A stretch of DNA of 64,000 nt. It comes from Mesorhizobium loti. Lineage in GTDB: Bacteria > Pseudomonadota > Alphaproteobacteria > Rhizobiales > Rhizobiaceae. Shown here piece by piece: positions 45,209-54,017 of this stretch (position 1 is its first letter; each line of letters opens with the position of its first letter). The stretch is from the NCBI RefSeq assembly GCF_001510895.1, contig NZ_LPWA01000013.1:1-64000 (forward strand). Direction: 5' to 3'. A program made the translations under genes and the position numbers. The notes under the pieces were generated by a model. The model worked only from the letters and a program-made list of their open reading frames with translations. It made no database searches and had not been told where the DNA came from.

Positions 45209-46711
45209 CTAGCCCTCTATGCCGAGCTTGGCCTTGACGAGCTCGTTGACCGCCTGCGGGTTTGCCTTGCCGCCGGTCGCCTTCATCACCTGGCCGACGA
45301 ACCAGCCGGCCATGGTCGGCTTGGCGCGCGCCTGTTCGACCTTGTCCGGATTGGCGGCGATGACCTCGTCGACGGCCTTCTCGATGGCGCCGGTGTCGGT
45401 CACCTGCTTCATGCCGCGGCTCTCGACGAGCTGACGCGGATCGCCGCCCTCGTTCCAAACGATCTCGAACAGGTCCTTGGCGATCTTGCCGGAGATCGTG
45501 CCTTCCTTGATCAGGTCGATGACCGCACCGAGCTGCTCAGGCGAAACCGGAGCGTTTTCAATATCTTTGCCGGCCTTGTTGAGAGCACCCAACAGGTCGT
45601 TGATGACCCAGTTGGCGGCAAGCTTGCCGTCGCGCCCCGAGGCCACCTTCTCGAAATAATCGGCGATCGGCTTTTCCGATACCAGCACCGATGCGTCATA
45701 GGTCGAGAGGCCCAGCGAGCCGATCAGGCGCGCCTTCTTGTCGTCGGGCAGTTCCGGCAGATGCTGCGCCAAGGCCTCGACATAGGCCTGGTCGAATTCC
45801 AGCGGCAGAAGGTCTGGATCCGGGAAATAGCGGTAGTCATGCGCCTCTTCCTTGGAGCGCATCGAGCGCGTCTCGCCCTTGTTGGGGTCGAACAGACGAG
45901 TCTCCTGCTCGATCGCGCCGCCATCTTCGAGGATGGCGATCTGCCGACGGGCTTCGGATTCGATCGCCTGGCCGATAAATCGGATCGAGTTGACGTTCTT
46001 GATCTCGCAGCGCGTGCCGAAGGCGCCGCCGGGGCGGCGCACCGAGACATTGACGTCGGCGCGCAGCGAACCTTCGTCCATGTTGCCGTCGCAGGTGCCG
46101 AGATAGCGCATGATGGTGCGCAGCTTGCTGACATAGGCCTTGGCCTCGTCGGCGGAGCGCATGTCGGGCTTGGAGACGATTTCCATCAGCGCCACGCCGG
46201 AGCGGTTGAGATCGACATAGGACATGGTCGGATGCTGATCGTGCATCGACTTGCCGGCATCCTGCTCCAGATGCAGCCGTTCGATGCCGACCTCGATATC
46301 CTCGAACTCGCCCTGCCGGTCGGGCCCGACGGAGACGATCACCTTGCCGCCGCCGACGATCGGCTGCTTGTACTGCGAGATCTGATAGCCCTGCGGCAGA
46401 TCCGGATAGAAATAGTTCTTCCGGTCGAAGACCGACTTGTGGTTGATCTCGGCCTTCAGGCCCAGCCCGGTGCGGATCGCCTGCTTGACGCATTCCTCGT
46501 TGATCACCGGCAGCATGCCGGGCATCGCCGCGTCGACCAGGCTGACATTGGCGTTCGGCGCGGCGCCGAAGGAGGTCGAAGCGCCGGAGAACAGCTTTGC
46601 CTCCGACGTCACTTGCGCATGCACTTCGAGACCGATGATGATTTCCCAGTCGCCGGTGGCGCCGGAGATCAGGCGTTTTGCGTCGGGCGTGCGGGTATCG
46701 ATGATGCTCAT
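45209..46711 (-). CDS. gatB: Aspartyl/glutamyl-tRNA amidotransferase subunit B
   Basis: A 500-residue subunit of GatCAB, which converts Glu-tRNA-Gln (and Asp-tRNA-Asn) to the amidated form. The kinase/transamidase domain shows [40 protein letters not shown] and [19 protein letters not shown]. The C-terminal helical YqeY-like tail (about 350-500), needed for tRNA binding, is complete. ATG 46711 ([13 protein letters not shown]) fits relatives. Confidence 0.96.
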   Translation of the reverse strand: MSIIDTRTPDAKRLISGATGDWEIIIGLEVHAQVTSEAKLFSGASTSFGAAPNANVSLVDAAMPGMLPVINEECVKQAIRTGLGLKAEINHKSVFDRKNYFYPDLPQGYQISQYKQPIVGGGKVIVSVGPDRQGEFEDIEVGIERLHLEQDAGKSMHDQHPTMSYVDLNRSGVALMEIVSKPDMRSADEAKAYVSKLRTIMRYLGTCDGNMDEGSLRADVNVSVRRPGGAFGTRCEIKNVNSIRFIGQAIESEARRQIAILEDGGAIEQETRLFDPNKGETRSMRSKEEAHDYRYFPDPDLLPLEFDQAYVEALAQHLPELPDDKKARLIGSLGLSTYDASVLVSEKPIADYFEKVASGRDGKLAANWVINDLLGALNKAGKDIENAPVSPEQLGAVIDLIKEGTISGKIAKDLFEIVWNEGGDPRQLVESRGMKQVTDTGAIEKAVDEVIAANPDKVEQARAKPTMAGWFVGQVMKATGGKANPQAVNELVKAKLGIEG

Positions 46712-46743
46712 TGAGGCCTGCAATATCGCATTCGTGGATTGCT

Positions 46744-46769
46744 CGTTTCGTACAACACGAAACGTGTTG
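46744..46769. promoter_or_regulatory. Overlapping inverted repeats upstream of gatB and yjhX
   Basis: CGTTTCGT (46744-46751) pairs with ACGAAACG (46757-46764), and CAACACG (46753-46759) pairs with CGTGTTG (46763-46769). The two alternative stems are mutually exclusive. Their place near the gatB start suggests either a leader switch or a DNA-binding site. Confidence 0.35.
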
Positions 46770-46844
46770 GGCCTTCGCTAGTGCAAACCGCCCGGCGAGA
46801 CAAGCGCAAAGCCGCCTGCTGGCCTTTTCCGCCGCCTTCGCCTA

Positions 46845-46980
46845 TAGGACGTCCATCCCAATGGAGAGTGGATGTCCACTTACGCTCAGTCCCGGTAAGG
46901 CCCTGACCTCCCAGCGAGGCAGGGCAGAAAGCCAGAAACCCCGTGCCGCGATTTCTCGCGGCGGCGGCTTTTGTTGTTTT
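46845..46980 (+). ncRNA. Candidate structured RNA or leader upstream of the yjhX-like gene
   Basis: Three stems in about 130 nt: GGACGTCCA (46847-46855) with TGGATGTCC (46869-46877); GCCCTG plus CCT (46900-46909, bulged A) with AGG plus CAGGGC (46917-46925); and CCGCG/CGCGG (46946-46950 and 46957-46961) followed by GCGGCTTTTGTTGTTTT, a terminator-like end just 16 nt before the downstream ATG. A TATAGG (46843-46848) could be a -10 element, though a start from it would cut the first stem. No Rfam family recognised. Confidence 0.35.
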
Positions 46981-46996
46981 CCCGGGAATTCTCAGA

Positions 46997-47254
46997 ATGG
47001 ACATTTCGCGTATCGAACAGCGCATCCTGCACCTGCTCGCGCAAGGCGGGCGCATCGAAATAGAAAAAGACGAGAAGAAGAAGGTCGCTTCGGTCCAGTG
47101 CCTGACCCGCGACGGTTGGCGCTATCCGGGCTTCGACCTAGACCTTTTTCGAAAGCTGAAACGCAAGAAGGCGGTCTCTTCGATGGGTGGCGGCCCCTAC
47201 CGCATTACCCGACGCGGGCTCGAACTGGTCCGCGCCGAACTTGACAACCGCTAG
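46997..47254 (+). CDS. YjhX/UPF0386 family protein
   Basis: An 85-residue basic protein starting [20 protein letters not shown], with EIEKDEKKKVASVQCLTRDG, FDLDLFRKLKRKKAVSSMGG and GGGPYRITRRGLELVRAEL. This is the UPF0386 family, which includes E. coli YjhX, classed as a putative toxin; the fold looks like a winged helix. No partner antitoxin gene adjoins it here, so a toxin role is doubtful. The ATG at 46997 lies just after a structured, T-rich segment. Confidence 0.85.
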   Translation: MDISRIEQRILHLLAQGGRIEIEKDEKKKVASVQCLTRDGWRYPGFDLDLFRKLKRKKAVSSMGGGPYRITRRGLELVRAELDNR

Positions 47255-47262
47255 CCACAGTT

Positions 47263-47290
47263 CCGCCGGCCGGAAGCGACCGGCGGTTTT
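47263..47290 (+). terminator. Terminator after the yjhX-like gene
   Basis: CCGCCGG (47263-47269) and CCGGCGG (47280-47286) form a 7-bp stem followed by TTTT, right after the stop codon. Confidence 0.7.
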
Positions 47291-47304
47291 CTCTTTCGCC
47301 TGCT

Positions 47305-47736
47305 TCAAGCGGTAGCGATATAGGCCCTGATCTCCTCGGCCTCGCGCTCGACGTCCTCGATGCGGCGCTTGACCACGTCGCCGATCGAGACGATGCCGTC
47401 GAGCATGCCGTCCTTCTCCACCGGAAGATGGCGGAAGCGACCCTTGGTCATGATCTCCATGACCTCGTTGACCGTGTGGTTCTCGTTGCAGATCTTGACC
47501 TTGGGAGTCATGGCCGAACGCACCGGAATATCGAGCGCGGCAGCACCCTCCCTGGCTATCACCCGCACGATGTCGCGCTCGGAAAGGATGCCGACGATCT
47601 TGCGGTCGCCATTGGTGATGACAAGCGCGCCGATCCGGTGTTCGGTCAGGATGCGAATGGCTTCGCTCAGCTTTTCGTTAGGCCCGAGCGTGAACACATC
47701 ATGGCCTTTTTGCTCGAGAATTGCCTTCACAGTCAT
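47305..47736 (-). CDS. CBS-domain pair protein
   Basis: A 143-residue protein made almost wholly of two CBS domains: VFTLGPNEKLSEAIRILTEH with VGILSERDIVRVIAR (about 50-65), and VRSAMTPKVKICNENHTVNE with DGIVSIGDVVKRRIEDVERE (about 112-131). Paired CBS domains bind adenine nucleotides as energy sensors; stand-alone ones control partner proteins. The partner cannot be told from context. Confidence 0.92.
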   Translation of the reverse strand: MTVKAILEQKGHDVFTLGPNEKLSEAIRILTEHRIGALVITNGDRKIVGILSERDIVRVIAREGAAALDIPVRSAMTPKVKICNENHTVNEVMEIMTKGRFRHLPVEKDGMLDGIVSIGDVVKRRIEDVEREAEEIRAYIATA

Positions 47737-47839
47737 GGCGTCCTCCTATGCCTTGCCTGCCGGCTCCTGCCCTGACCGGCATTCACGTTCCGGTGAACAT
47801 CGTGCGCCGCGATTGGTTGCATTTCAAGTGCGGCGAGGC

Positions 47840-48577
47840 TCACGCCACCTGCTCGGGGCGATCGAAAAAGCGCATGCCGAAGAAGCCGGCGACAAAGCCG
47901 CCGATATGGGCCTCCCAGGCGATCTGCCCGTCGATACCCGGCGCGAAGCCAAGCAAGCCGGTGGCGAGGTTGATCACCATCCAGACGCCAAGGAAGGTCA
48001 TGACGCCGCGCAAGCGCAAAACGATTGCGATCGGCAGCGGCTCGCCGGCGAAGGCCGCCCGGCCGGACGATCGGTCGATGCGGAAGCCGTAGCGCGCCGC
48101 CGCCCCCATCATGCCCGAAATCGCTCCCGAGGCGCCGACGAGCGGCATCTCGCCATACGGGTGCATTGCCCAGAACAGCGCAACCGAAGCCAGCCCGGTC
48201 ACGGCGTAGAACACCGCAAAGCGCGTTGCGCCCAGACGATTGGCAAGCGGCGAGCCGAAAGCGGCGAGCCAGATCATGTTGATGGCAATATGGGCAAAAC
48301 CCCCATGCATGAAGGCATAGGTGAAAGGGCGCGTGAACAGGAACCAGTCGAAGCCGTACTGGCCGGTGTAGAGCACCGGAATGAAGGCTCCATCGTAGAG
48401 CAGCGTCATTTGCTGGGTTTCGTTCAGCACATATTGCTGCAGCAGGAAGACGATCGCGCAAATCGCGATCACCGCCAGCACCACCGGCGGCAGGTTGAAC
48501 ACCGGCTCGCGTCGCGGCTTCGGCGCCTCTTCGTCTGGCTGCGGTTCGGGTTCAGTCGGGCTTGCCGGTTCGCTCAT
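47840..48577 (-). CDS. Rhomboid family intramembrane serine protease
   Basis: A 245-residue membrane protease with six helices after a proline-rich cytoplasmic tail (1-30). The catalytic dyad is Ser150 in LVGASGAISGMMG and His224 in WEAHIGGFVAGF, with the oxyanion-helping residues His91 to Asn100 in HGGFAHIAIN. Substrate unknown. ATG 48577 is preferred over 48589. Confidence 0.92.
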   Translation of the reverse strand: MSEPASPTEPEPQPDEEAPKPRREPVFNLPPVVLAVIAICAIVFLLQQYVLNETQQMTLLYDGAFIPVLYTGQYGFDWFLFTRPFTYAFMHGGFAHIAINMIWLAAFGSPLANRLGATRFAVFYAVTGLASVALFWAMHPYGEMPLVGASGAISGMMGAAARYGFRIDRSSGRAAFAGEPLPIAIVLRLRGVMTFLGVWMVINLATGLLGFAPGIDGQIAWEAHIGGFVAGFFGMRFFDRPEQVA

Positions 48578-48990
48578 GCGCCCTTGCACTTGGCTGGAGA
48601 CTCGATTTCTCCGGCGAGCATGTAGTTCACGCCCGATCGAATCACAAACCGCGAATCGCTCAAGCAGAATCGGATGGGGCTCGAATCAGAATCAAAAGAA
48701 AGCCGTCCAGGGTTTCCCCTGAACGGCCGGTCGAGTCCCCTGCTCCCCGTAAACTTGACTGAAGTGCTTGCCGATCGTTGCGAAAAACGACCGTTTTGGA
48801 GTGGTTTTGGTGTGCCATGGCGCTCGTCGGCACGCAATGTAAACCACTTGTTAACCTTAACGGCCCCGACCCGTGAACAAACGTTAACGATGCTGGCACG
48901 CATCCTGCTCCGCACCGCATGAAGGTCATCGGAGGGCGCCCTGTCTGTTCGCCGATGGGACAACAAAAAAGACAGATTGCTCGGAGCGGA
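48578..48990. other. Divergent spacer between rhomboid and PAS genes
   Basis: About 410 nt with no believable gene. The only structure is AAAACG-AC-CGTTTT (about 48784-48797). The right half is AT-richer and includes GTGAACAAACGTTAACGATG, likely promoter-region sequence for the PAS gene. Open frames across it on both strands lack domain-like composition. Confidence 0.45.
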
Positions 48991-49635
48991 ATGGAAATGA
49001 ATCAGAACGGATCAATCACGCTGTTCCAATATTGGAACCAGCTCCGTGATGGCCGCCCTGCCCCGAAGCGCTCGGAAGTCGAGCCGGCGGACATCAAGTC
49101 GCTTTTGGCGGACACGTTCATCCTGGAGCGTGACACACGCGGCGAAGCCGTGTTCCGGCTCGCAGGCACCAGGCTTTGCGCCTACTACGGCCGCGAGCTC
49201 AAGGGCTTCTCCTTCCCCTCGCTCTGGCGCGAGAAGGACCAGCGGCTGATGTCGCGGCTCATCCACGGCGTCTTCGATCAGAAATCGGTCCTGCTTTTGA
49301 CCTATGAGGGGTTCAGCCGGAACGGCCGCTCCAACAAGTTCGAACTGCTTGCGCTGCCGCTGGATGGCGGTGTCGAAAACCCGCGCTGCCTCGGCATCGT
49401 CAGCGCGGCTGAAAAGCCGTTCTGGCTGGGCGCCGACCCGCTCGCCGATGCCTTGATCGACGCGATCCGGGTCATCGATCCTGACAAGGAACCGATGTTC
49501 CTGAAAAACCGGCCCGCGATCGACGTTCCGTCGCTCGTGCCGACGGAGTTCGACGCGCCTGAGACCATCCCGGCGCTCGGCCGCGTGCGCCGAATCCGCC
49601 ACCTTGTCGTCTTCGACGGCGGGCGCAACGAATAA
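48991..49635 (+). CDS. Single PAS-domain protein (PAS_5 type)
   Basis: A 214-residue protein whose N-terminal 150 residues form a PAS_5-type domain: FQYWNQLRDGRPAPKRSEVE, DIKSLLADTFILERD, FRLAGTRLCAYYGRELKGFS and ELLALPLDGG. There is no output domain, as in other stand-alone rhizobial PAS_5 proteins, so it may bind a partner. ATG 48991 (MEMNQNGS) follows GGAGCGGA; ATG 48997 is also possible. Confidence 0.8.
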   Translation: MEMNQNGSITLFQYWNQLRDGRPAPKRSEVEPADIKSLLADTFILERDTRGEAVFRLAGTRLCAYYGRELKGFSFPSLWREKDQRLMSRLIHGVFDQKSVLLLTYEGFSRNGRSNKFELLALPLDGGVENPRCLGIVSAAEKPFWLGADPLADALIDAIRVIDPDKEPMFLKNRPAIDVPSLVPTEFDAPETIPALGRVRRIRHLVVFDGGRNE

Positions 49636-49799
49636 GGCTTTTTTGCCCTTGATCGGACCTCGCTTTTTGCCTTGCGCGGACATGCGATGCCAAGCCATTT
49701 AGGCCGGCTTTTTCCCCTTTATTAACCTGCCTTGCTGTAGTTTTTTCCGGTGAAATTCTGCGCATCGTGGCGTGGAATGCCAACGGGGTGTAGGCAGTC

Positions 49800-50417
49800 A
49801 TGAGGTCAGCGGCGGTAGAATACGCGCCGTCCCGAGCAGAGCGGCGCAATTTCCAGCGCGTGCGGGTGAAGATATACGGGCGCTTCATGCTGGAGGACCG
49901 CACAGAGCATCCGTGCCAGGTGATCGATATGTCGCCCGGCAATGTCGCCTTGCGCACCGATCGCGTTGGCATGCCCGGCGAGAAGATCATTGCCTATATC
50001 GACCATATCGGTCGCATCGAAGGCATCGTGACACGGACCTCGCAGGACGGTTTCGCCATGACCGTCATTGCTTCCGACCGCAAGAAAGACAAGCTTGCCG
50101 CGCAGCTCACATGGCTCGCCAACAAACATGAGCTGGACCTGCCGGAGGACCGCCGCCATGAGCGCGTCGCGCCGCGCAATCCGATGAGCGTGCTGCAGCT
50201 CACCGACGGACGCCAGTATCAGTGCCGCATCATCGACCTGTCGCTTTCGGGCGCGGCGATCGAGATCGACGTCAAGCCCGCGATCGGCGTGCAGGTCATG
50301 CTGGGGACGATGCGCGGCCAGGTGGTGCGTCACTTCGAAGACGGCGTCGCCATCGAATTCGCCGTCATCCAGCGGCCGGAAACTTTGGATTCGGAATTCA
50401 ACGCGCCGCGGTCCTGA
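49800..50417 (+). CDS. Tandem PilZ-domain protein
   Basis: A 205-residue protein with two PilZ domains. The first carries RRNFQRVRVKIYGRF and DMSPGNVALR (about 15-56), the second RRHERVAPRNPMS and DLSLSGAAIE (about 118-162). These RxxxR and (D/N)xSxxG motifs bind cyclic di-GMP; in the first domain the second motif ends GN rather than GG/GA. Likely a c-di-GMP effector for surface or motility traits; no target adjoins it. Confidence 0.9.
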   Translation: MRSAAVEYAPSRAERRNFQRVRVKIYGRFMLEDRTEHPCQVIDMSPGNVALRTDRVGMPGEKIIAYIDHIGRIEGIVTRTSQDGFAMTVIASDRKKDKLAAQLTWLANKHELDLPEDRRHERVAPRNPMSVLQLTDGRQYQCRIIDLSLSGAAIEIDVKPAIGVQVMLGTMRGQVVRHFEDGVAIEFAVIQRPETLDSEFNAPRS

Positions 50418-50424
50418 CCGGCAC

Positions 50425-50633
50425 TAAAGCGCGTCGCGCCGAAACAGATTCAGGCGACGCGCTTTAGGCCTTGTTTGATGCATGTCGTTGTCCCAGAACC
50501 GCTGCACACTTCTGGGCGACATGCATTAAAGCGCGTCGCGATCTTTCAGATTCGCTCCGTGCGCTTTAGGTTTTTGATTTTACGCATGTCTTTGTCCCGA
50601 AACCGGTTCCCACCTTCGGGAGACATGCTTTAA
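50425..50633. repeat. Two intergenic repeats in tandem
   Basis: 50425-50529 is copy 2 of the TGCATGTCGT element (CTAAAGCGCGTCGCGCCGAA ... TTCTGGGCGACATGCATTA). 50527-50633 is copy 3 of the AAAGCGCG...ACATGCTTT element. They share the junction TTAAAGCGCG, so one may have inserted at the edge of the other. Confidence 0.85.
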
Positions 50634-50647
50634 ACTACGCAAGCACC

Positions 50648-50674
50648 AAACCGGCCCTCAGCGGCCGGTTTTTT
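50648..50674 (+). terminator. Intrinsic terminator
   Basis: AAACCGGCC (50648-50656), loop CTCAGC, GGCCGGTTT and more T (50663-50674, TTTTTT tail). It would end transcription coming from the PilZ gene through the repeats. The rest up to 50887 is AT-rich and holds the next gene's promoter region. Confidence 0.85.
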
Positions 50675-50887
50675 GTTGGCCGGACCGGCGCCTTCTCGCA
50701 GGCGGGCGACATGTCGAAACGCCACGAGAAGCGGGAGGGCGCCCGGCGAAACCTCAACAATCCGAAATCGGGATAGTTCAAATTTTATATTTATTCTACG
50801 GGCGTTTTACTCAATATCTACTTCGGGTTTTTGCGTCAAATAAATCCCAACGTGGCACAGTCTCTCTCAAACGGGGAGACTGCCATA

Positions 50888-51493
50888 ATGAAAATGACGA
50901 GGGGCAAGCTGTTGCTCTTGGCAATGGCGATGCAGCTTTCCGCCTGGGGCACGGCAAGCGCGGGACCGGTGTTCATGCATACCGGCGGTCGCACCACCCA
51001 GCCGGTCGGCCACTACGAATTCTGCCAGCGCATCCCCGTCGAATGCAACCAGCGGACGCCGAAAGGGTCTCCGGTCGAGCTGACGCGCAAGCTGTGGGCG
51101 ACGATCATCAACGTCAACAATTCGGTCAACACGCGCGTCAAGCCGCGCACCGATATGGAGATCTACGGGGTCGAGGAATATTGGGCCTATCCCGACAACG
51201 GCTATGGCGACTGCGAGGACTATGCACTGGAGAAGCGCCGCGAGCTCATGGCTGTCGGTGTCCCCGCAGGCGACCTGTTGATGACGGTCGTGCGCCAGCC
51301 GAACGGCGACGGCCATGCGGTGCTGACGGTGCGCACCAGCCTCGGCGAATTCATCCTCGACAACCTCGAGCCGAAAGTGCTCGCCTGGAACGACACGGTC
51401 TACACCTACCTCAAACGTCAATCGACCGAGAATTCGGGCGTTTGGGTTACGATCAACGACGGCCGCGAGGACGCCGTCGCCAGCGTCCACTAA
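50888..51493 (+). CDS. Bacterial transglutaminase-like cysteine proteinase (BTLCP)
   Basis: A 201-residue exported protein with a signal peptide (LLLLAMAMQLSAWGTASAG) and a BTLCP domain. The triad is Cys109 in GYGDCEDYALEKR, His in NGDGHAVLTVRT (about 143) and Asp in EFILDNLEPKV. In rhizobia and pseudomonads such proteins act on envelope or adhesin proteins together with other genes (LapG type); none of those partners is adjacent here. ATG 50888 follows GGGGAGACTGCCATA. Confidence 0.88.
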   Translation: MKMTRGKLLLLAMAMQLSAWGTASAGPVFMHTGGRTTQPVGHYEFCQRIPVECNQRTPKGSPVELTRKLWATIINVNNSVNTRVKPRTDMEIYGVEEYWAYPDNGYGDCEDYALEKRRELMAVGVPAGDLLMTVVRQPNGDGHAVLTVRTSLGEFILDNLEPKVLAWNDTVYTYLKRQSTENSGVWVTINDGREDAVASVH

Positions 51494-51510
51494 GGGCGCC
51501 ACCAAAAAAG

Positions 51511-51583
51511 CCCGGTCGAGTCCCCACCCTCCCCGTCCCCACGACCGGGTTTTAGGAGCCGGCCCTGTCCCCGGGCCGGCTCC
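51511..51583 (+). terminator. Terminator hairpin followed by a second strong hairpin
   Basis: CCCGGTCG (51511-51518) pairs with CGACCGGG (51542-51549) before TTTT. Directly after it, GGAGCCGGCCC (51555-51565) and GGGCCGGCTCC (51573-51583) form a perfect 11-bp stem without U-run. Confidence 0.7.
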
Positions 51584-51688
51584 GCCATTTCTGGCCATGC
51601 TTACCCCGCCCGCTTCTATCGCGGGCCGACAGGCCTTTCTGATTGCGGCGGATGAGAGCAGTATGGCCGTTCATTCGGATGGAAGGCG

Positions 51689-52237
51689 ATGCTTGAAATC
51701 CCCGGCGACCGCTGCGCGCGACACCTGTTGTTCAAGGCAATAGACGACGCCTTCAAGGCGGGCGACTTCGAGGGCCTTGGCAGGGCGCTTGGCGGCTCGA
51801 CGCGCTGGTTTGACGAGCGGATGCCGTTCGAGCTCGGTCTCGGCCATCCGCTGGAATACGCGATCTATTGGAGTCCGAGCAGCTTCCTCGGCGCTTTGCT
51901 CGATGCCGGCTCGAACCCGAACTATGAGGATCTTGCCGGTTTTCCCTCTATCATTGCGGCGCTTTCGACCGAGCGACCCGACAGACTGGAGATCGTCCGG
52001 ATCCTGCTCGAGCATGGCGCCGACCCGAACATGCGCGGCGTCAACGACTGGACGCCCCTGCATTATGCGGTGTCGCAGCGCGACGCGGAGGCGATCCGCC
52101 TGCTCCTGGCATCGGGCGCTGATCCGTCGCTCAGAACCCGCATCGATGACTACGAGACCGCCCAGGAAGGCGCCGACGAGGCAGGCTTTGAAGCTGGGGC
52201 GTCGCTGCTACGCGATGCCATGTCCGGGCGCGGCTGA
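51689..52237 (+). CDS. Ankyrin-repeat protein
   Basis: A 182-residue soluble protein with about three ankyrin repeats in its second half: LGALLDAGSNPNYEDLAG, IVRILLEHGADPNMRGVND and WTPLHYAVSQRDAEAIRLLL plus ASGADPSLRT. The N-terminal 60 residues (FKAGDFEGLGRALGGSTRWF) look like a degenerate repeat. Function is binding to an unknown protein. Its stop codon falls in a 22-bp tandem repeat. Confidence 0.88.
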   Translation: MLEIPGDRCARHLLFKAIDDAFKAGDFEGLGRALGGSTRWFDERMPFELGLGHPLEYAIYWSPSSFLGALLDAGSNPNYEDLAGFPSIIAALSTERPDRLEIVRILLEHGADPNMRGVNDWTPLHYAVSQRDAEAIRLLLASGADPSLRTRIDDYETAQEGADEAGFEAGASLLRDAMSGRG

Positions 52238-52283
52238 ACCGACGACAAGCCGCGGCTGAACCGACGGCGACCCGCGGCTGAAC
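52229..52283. repeat. 22-bp tandem direct repeat, 2.5 copies
   Basis: CGCGGCTGAACCGACG heads two units (52229-52250 and 52251-52272, tails ACAAGC and GCGACC), and CGCGGCTGAAC at 52273-52283 is a third partial copy. Each unit contains a TGA; the first is the stop of the ankyrin gene. Confidence 0.8.
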
Positions 52284-52299
52284 GGCGGCCAGCTCGCTC

Positions 52300-52827
52300 T
52301 CAAACCTGCTTCAATCCGGCCTTGAAGCGCTTGCCGTTGGCGACATAGTGCGCGGCCGAGACGCGCAGCCTTTCGATCGCCGCGTCGTCCAGCACCCGTA
52401 TCACCTTGGCAGGCGAACCGACGATCAGGGAGTTGTTCGGGAAGACTTTGTTTTCCGTCACCAGGGCGCCGGCGCCGACCAGCGAATTGTGGCCGATCCT
52501 GGCGCCGTTGAGCACGATGGCGCCCATGCCGATCAGGCTGTTGTCGCCGATCGTGCAGCCATGCAGCAGGGCGCGATGGCCGATGGTGCAGCCCTGCCCG
52601 ATGGAAAGCGGATAGCCCGGATCGGTGTGCATGACCGTATGTTCCTGCACATTGGTATCGGCGCCGATCGTAATCGGCTCACCGTCGCCGCGGATGACGA
52701 CACCGAACCAGAAGCCCGCATTGCGTCCGATCCTGATATTGCCGATCAGCGTGGCGTCCGGCGCGATCCAGTTCGTCTCGACATCGTCGAACCGCGGCGC
52801 CTTCCCGTCGATCGCATAGATTGGCAC
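52300..52827 (-). CDS. Gamma-carbonic-anhydrase-like left-handed beta-helix protein
   Basis: A 175-residue hexapeptide-repeat protein of the gamma-CA family. Trimeric helix turns show as DATLIGNIRIGRNAGFWFGV and VIRGDGEPITIGADTNVQEH, with metal-binding His in TVMHTDPGYPL and IGHRALLHGC. It resembles proteins of the YrdA/PaaY/CaiE type; actual carbonic anhydrase activity is unproven. Confidence 0.9.
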   Translation of the reverse strand: MPIYAIDGKAPRFDDVETNWIAPDATLIGNIRIGRNAGFWFGVVIRGDGEPITIGADTNVQEHTVMHTDPGYPLSIGQGCTIGHRALLHGCTIGDNSLIGMGAIVLNGARIGHNSLVGAGALVTENKVFPNNSLIVGSPAKVIRVLDDAAIERLRVSAAHYVANGKRFKAGLKQV

Positions 52828-52845
52828 CTTCGTCTCCGATTCGTT

Positions 52846-53190
52846 TCAGGCCGGGAAATCAGCCGAACCTAAAAGACCGGTCGCCCAGGAGGCAATGGTG
52901 ATCAACACAATGCCGGGCGCCAGCGCCCAGGCCACCGCCGTACAACCGCAGGAAAGCAGCGCCAGCGTACTAATGCGCCCCTCGCGCCTGGCGGCTAAAG
53001 CTTCATTGGCGAGCATGAACGGACCGGCGCAGGCGGTCGCAGCAAGCGAGCGCAGGACATGGGCGGGCGACACATAGGGCTCGGCGAAAGCCAGCCGGCG
53101 GCCGGAGACCATTTCCATGGCCGAGCCAGCGAGGCCGCAAGCCGTCAGGCCGACCGCAAAAGCGTAGAGAGGAAGCAACATCGGATCCAT
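52846..53190 (-). CDS. Small membrane protein of unknown function
   Basis: A 114-residue protein with about three membrane helices: MLLPLYAFAVGLTACGLAGS, LAATACAGPFMLANEAL and ALLSCGCTAVAWALAPGIVL. The loop EMVSGRRLAFAEPYVSPAHV is the most distinctive segment. Conserved-looking but not assigned to a family I can name. ATG 53190 fits; 53181 also possible. Confidence 0.65.
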   Translation of the reverse strand: MDPMLLPLYAFAVGLTACGLAGSAMEMVSGRRLAFAEPYVSPAHVLRSLAATACAGPFMLANEALAARREGRISTLALLSCGCTAVAWALAPGIVLITIASWATGLLGSADFPA

Positions 53191-53297
53191 CTTTACCAAC
53201 CGTTTACCATGAGACCGCACAGTCGTGCCGACGCGCTGCAAGAGCCATGCCACGCGAAGCTGTGCCACCTGAGGACAGGGGCGGATCGAGGACCGCA

Positions 53298-54017
53298 ATG
53301 AGAGAGGCCGCCGCCGAGGAATTCGAAGTCGTCGACTCGACCTTCATGAAGCGGGTCTTCTACGCCTTCGCGGCGCTGGCCCTGCTTTCGGTGGCCATCA
53401 GCGTCGGCGGCAAATGGCTTGGCCGATCGATCGCGATGGCCGGCTATAGCGACGACACCACCGTCCGCCAGGTCGTCATGGGCAACAACGTGATCAGCGT
53501 GCCGGCCAACTTCATCCGTTTCGATCAGGCCAGGCGCGACGGCATCGCCTCACGCCTCGACCTCTATCTGCGCTATCCCGAGATGGACGGCTACAGCACC
53601 GCCGCGCGCGACGACTTCAACCACACCACGACCAGAAAGATCGTCTTCCTGTCGTTCGAGCCGCGGATGATGTCGCGCGACATGAGCGGCCGCTTTGCGC
53701 CAATCTACGGCGCCCTGATCGTCAAGCCGGGCACGCCCGGCCCAGGCGGGACGACGCTCTACGGCTTCACCGAAAAATCCGGCTACCTCAACGAGGTGCT
53801 GGCGGTCGCCGACCGGCCAGGCAAGGATCCCTTCGTCGCACGCTGCCTGAGCGGGCCAAGTGCGGAGGAATCGCTGGCGCCTTGCGAGCGCGACATCCAG
53901 GTCGGCGACGACCTCAGCCTGACCTACCGTTTCCCGCGCGAGCTTCTCGGGAATTGGCAGGCGCTCGATGCCGCGATCGCCACCAAGGTGGCGGGCATCC
54001 TGAAATCCGGACACTGA
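53298..54017 (+). CDS. Membrane-anchored protein of unknown function
   Basis: A 239-residue protein with one N-terminal membrane helix (FYAFAALALLSVAISVGG, about 20-37) and a periplasmic domain containing SVPANFIRFDQARRDGIASR, LDLYLRYPEMDGYS, KIVFLSFEPRMMSRDMSGRF and CEREIQV-like CERDIQVGDDLSLTYRFPRE. Two cysteines may pair. No named family recognised. Starts at ATG 53298, divergent from the gene at 53190. Confidence 0.7.
   Translation: MREAAAEEFEVVDSTFMKRVFYAFAALALLSVAISVGGKWLGRSIAMAGYSDDTTVRQVVMGNNVISVPANFIRFDQARRDGIASRLDLYLRYPEMDGYSTAARDDFNHTTTRKIVFLSFEPRMMSRDMSGRFAPIYGALIVKPGTPGPGGTTLYGFTEKSGYLNEVLAVADRPGKDPFVARCLSGPSAEESLAPCERDIQVGDDLSLTYRFPRELLGNWQALDAAIATKVAGILKSGH

Noticed and set aside
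47721..48092. Plus-strand frames opposite the CBS and rhomboid genes
   Set aside because: Shadows of clear minus-strand genes; no motif.
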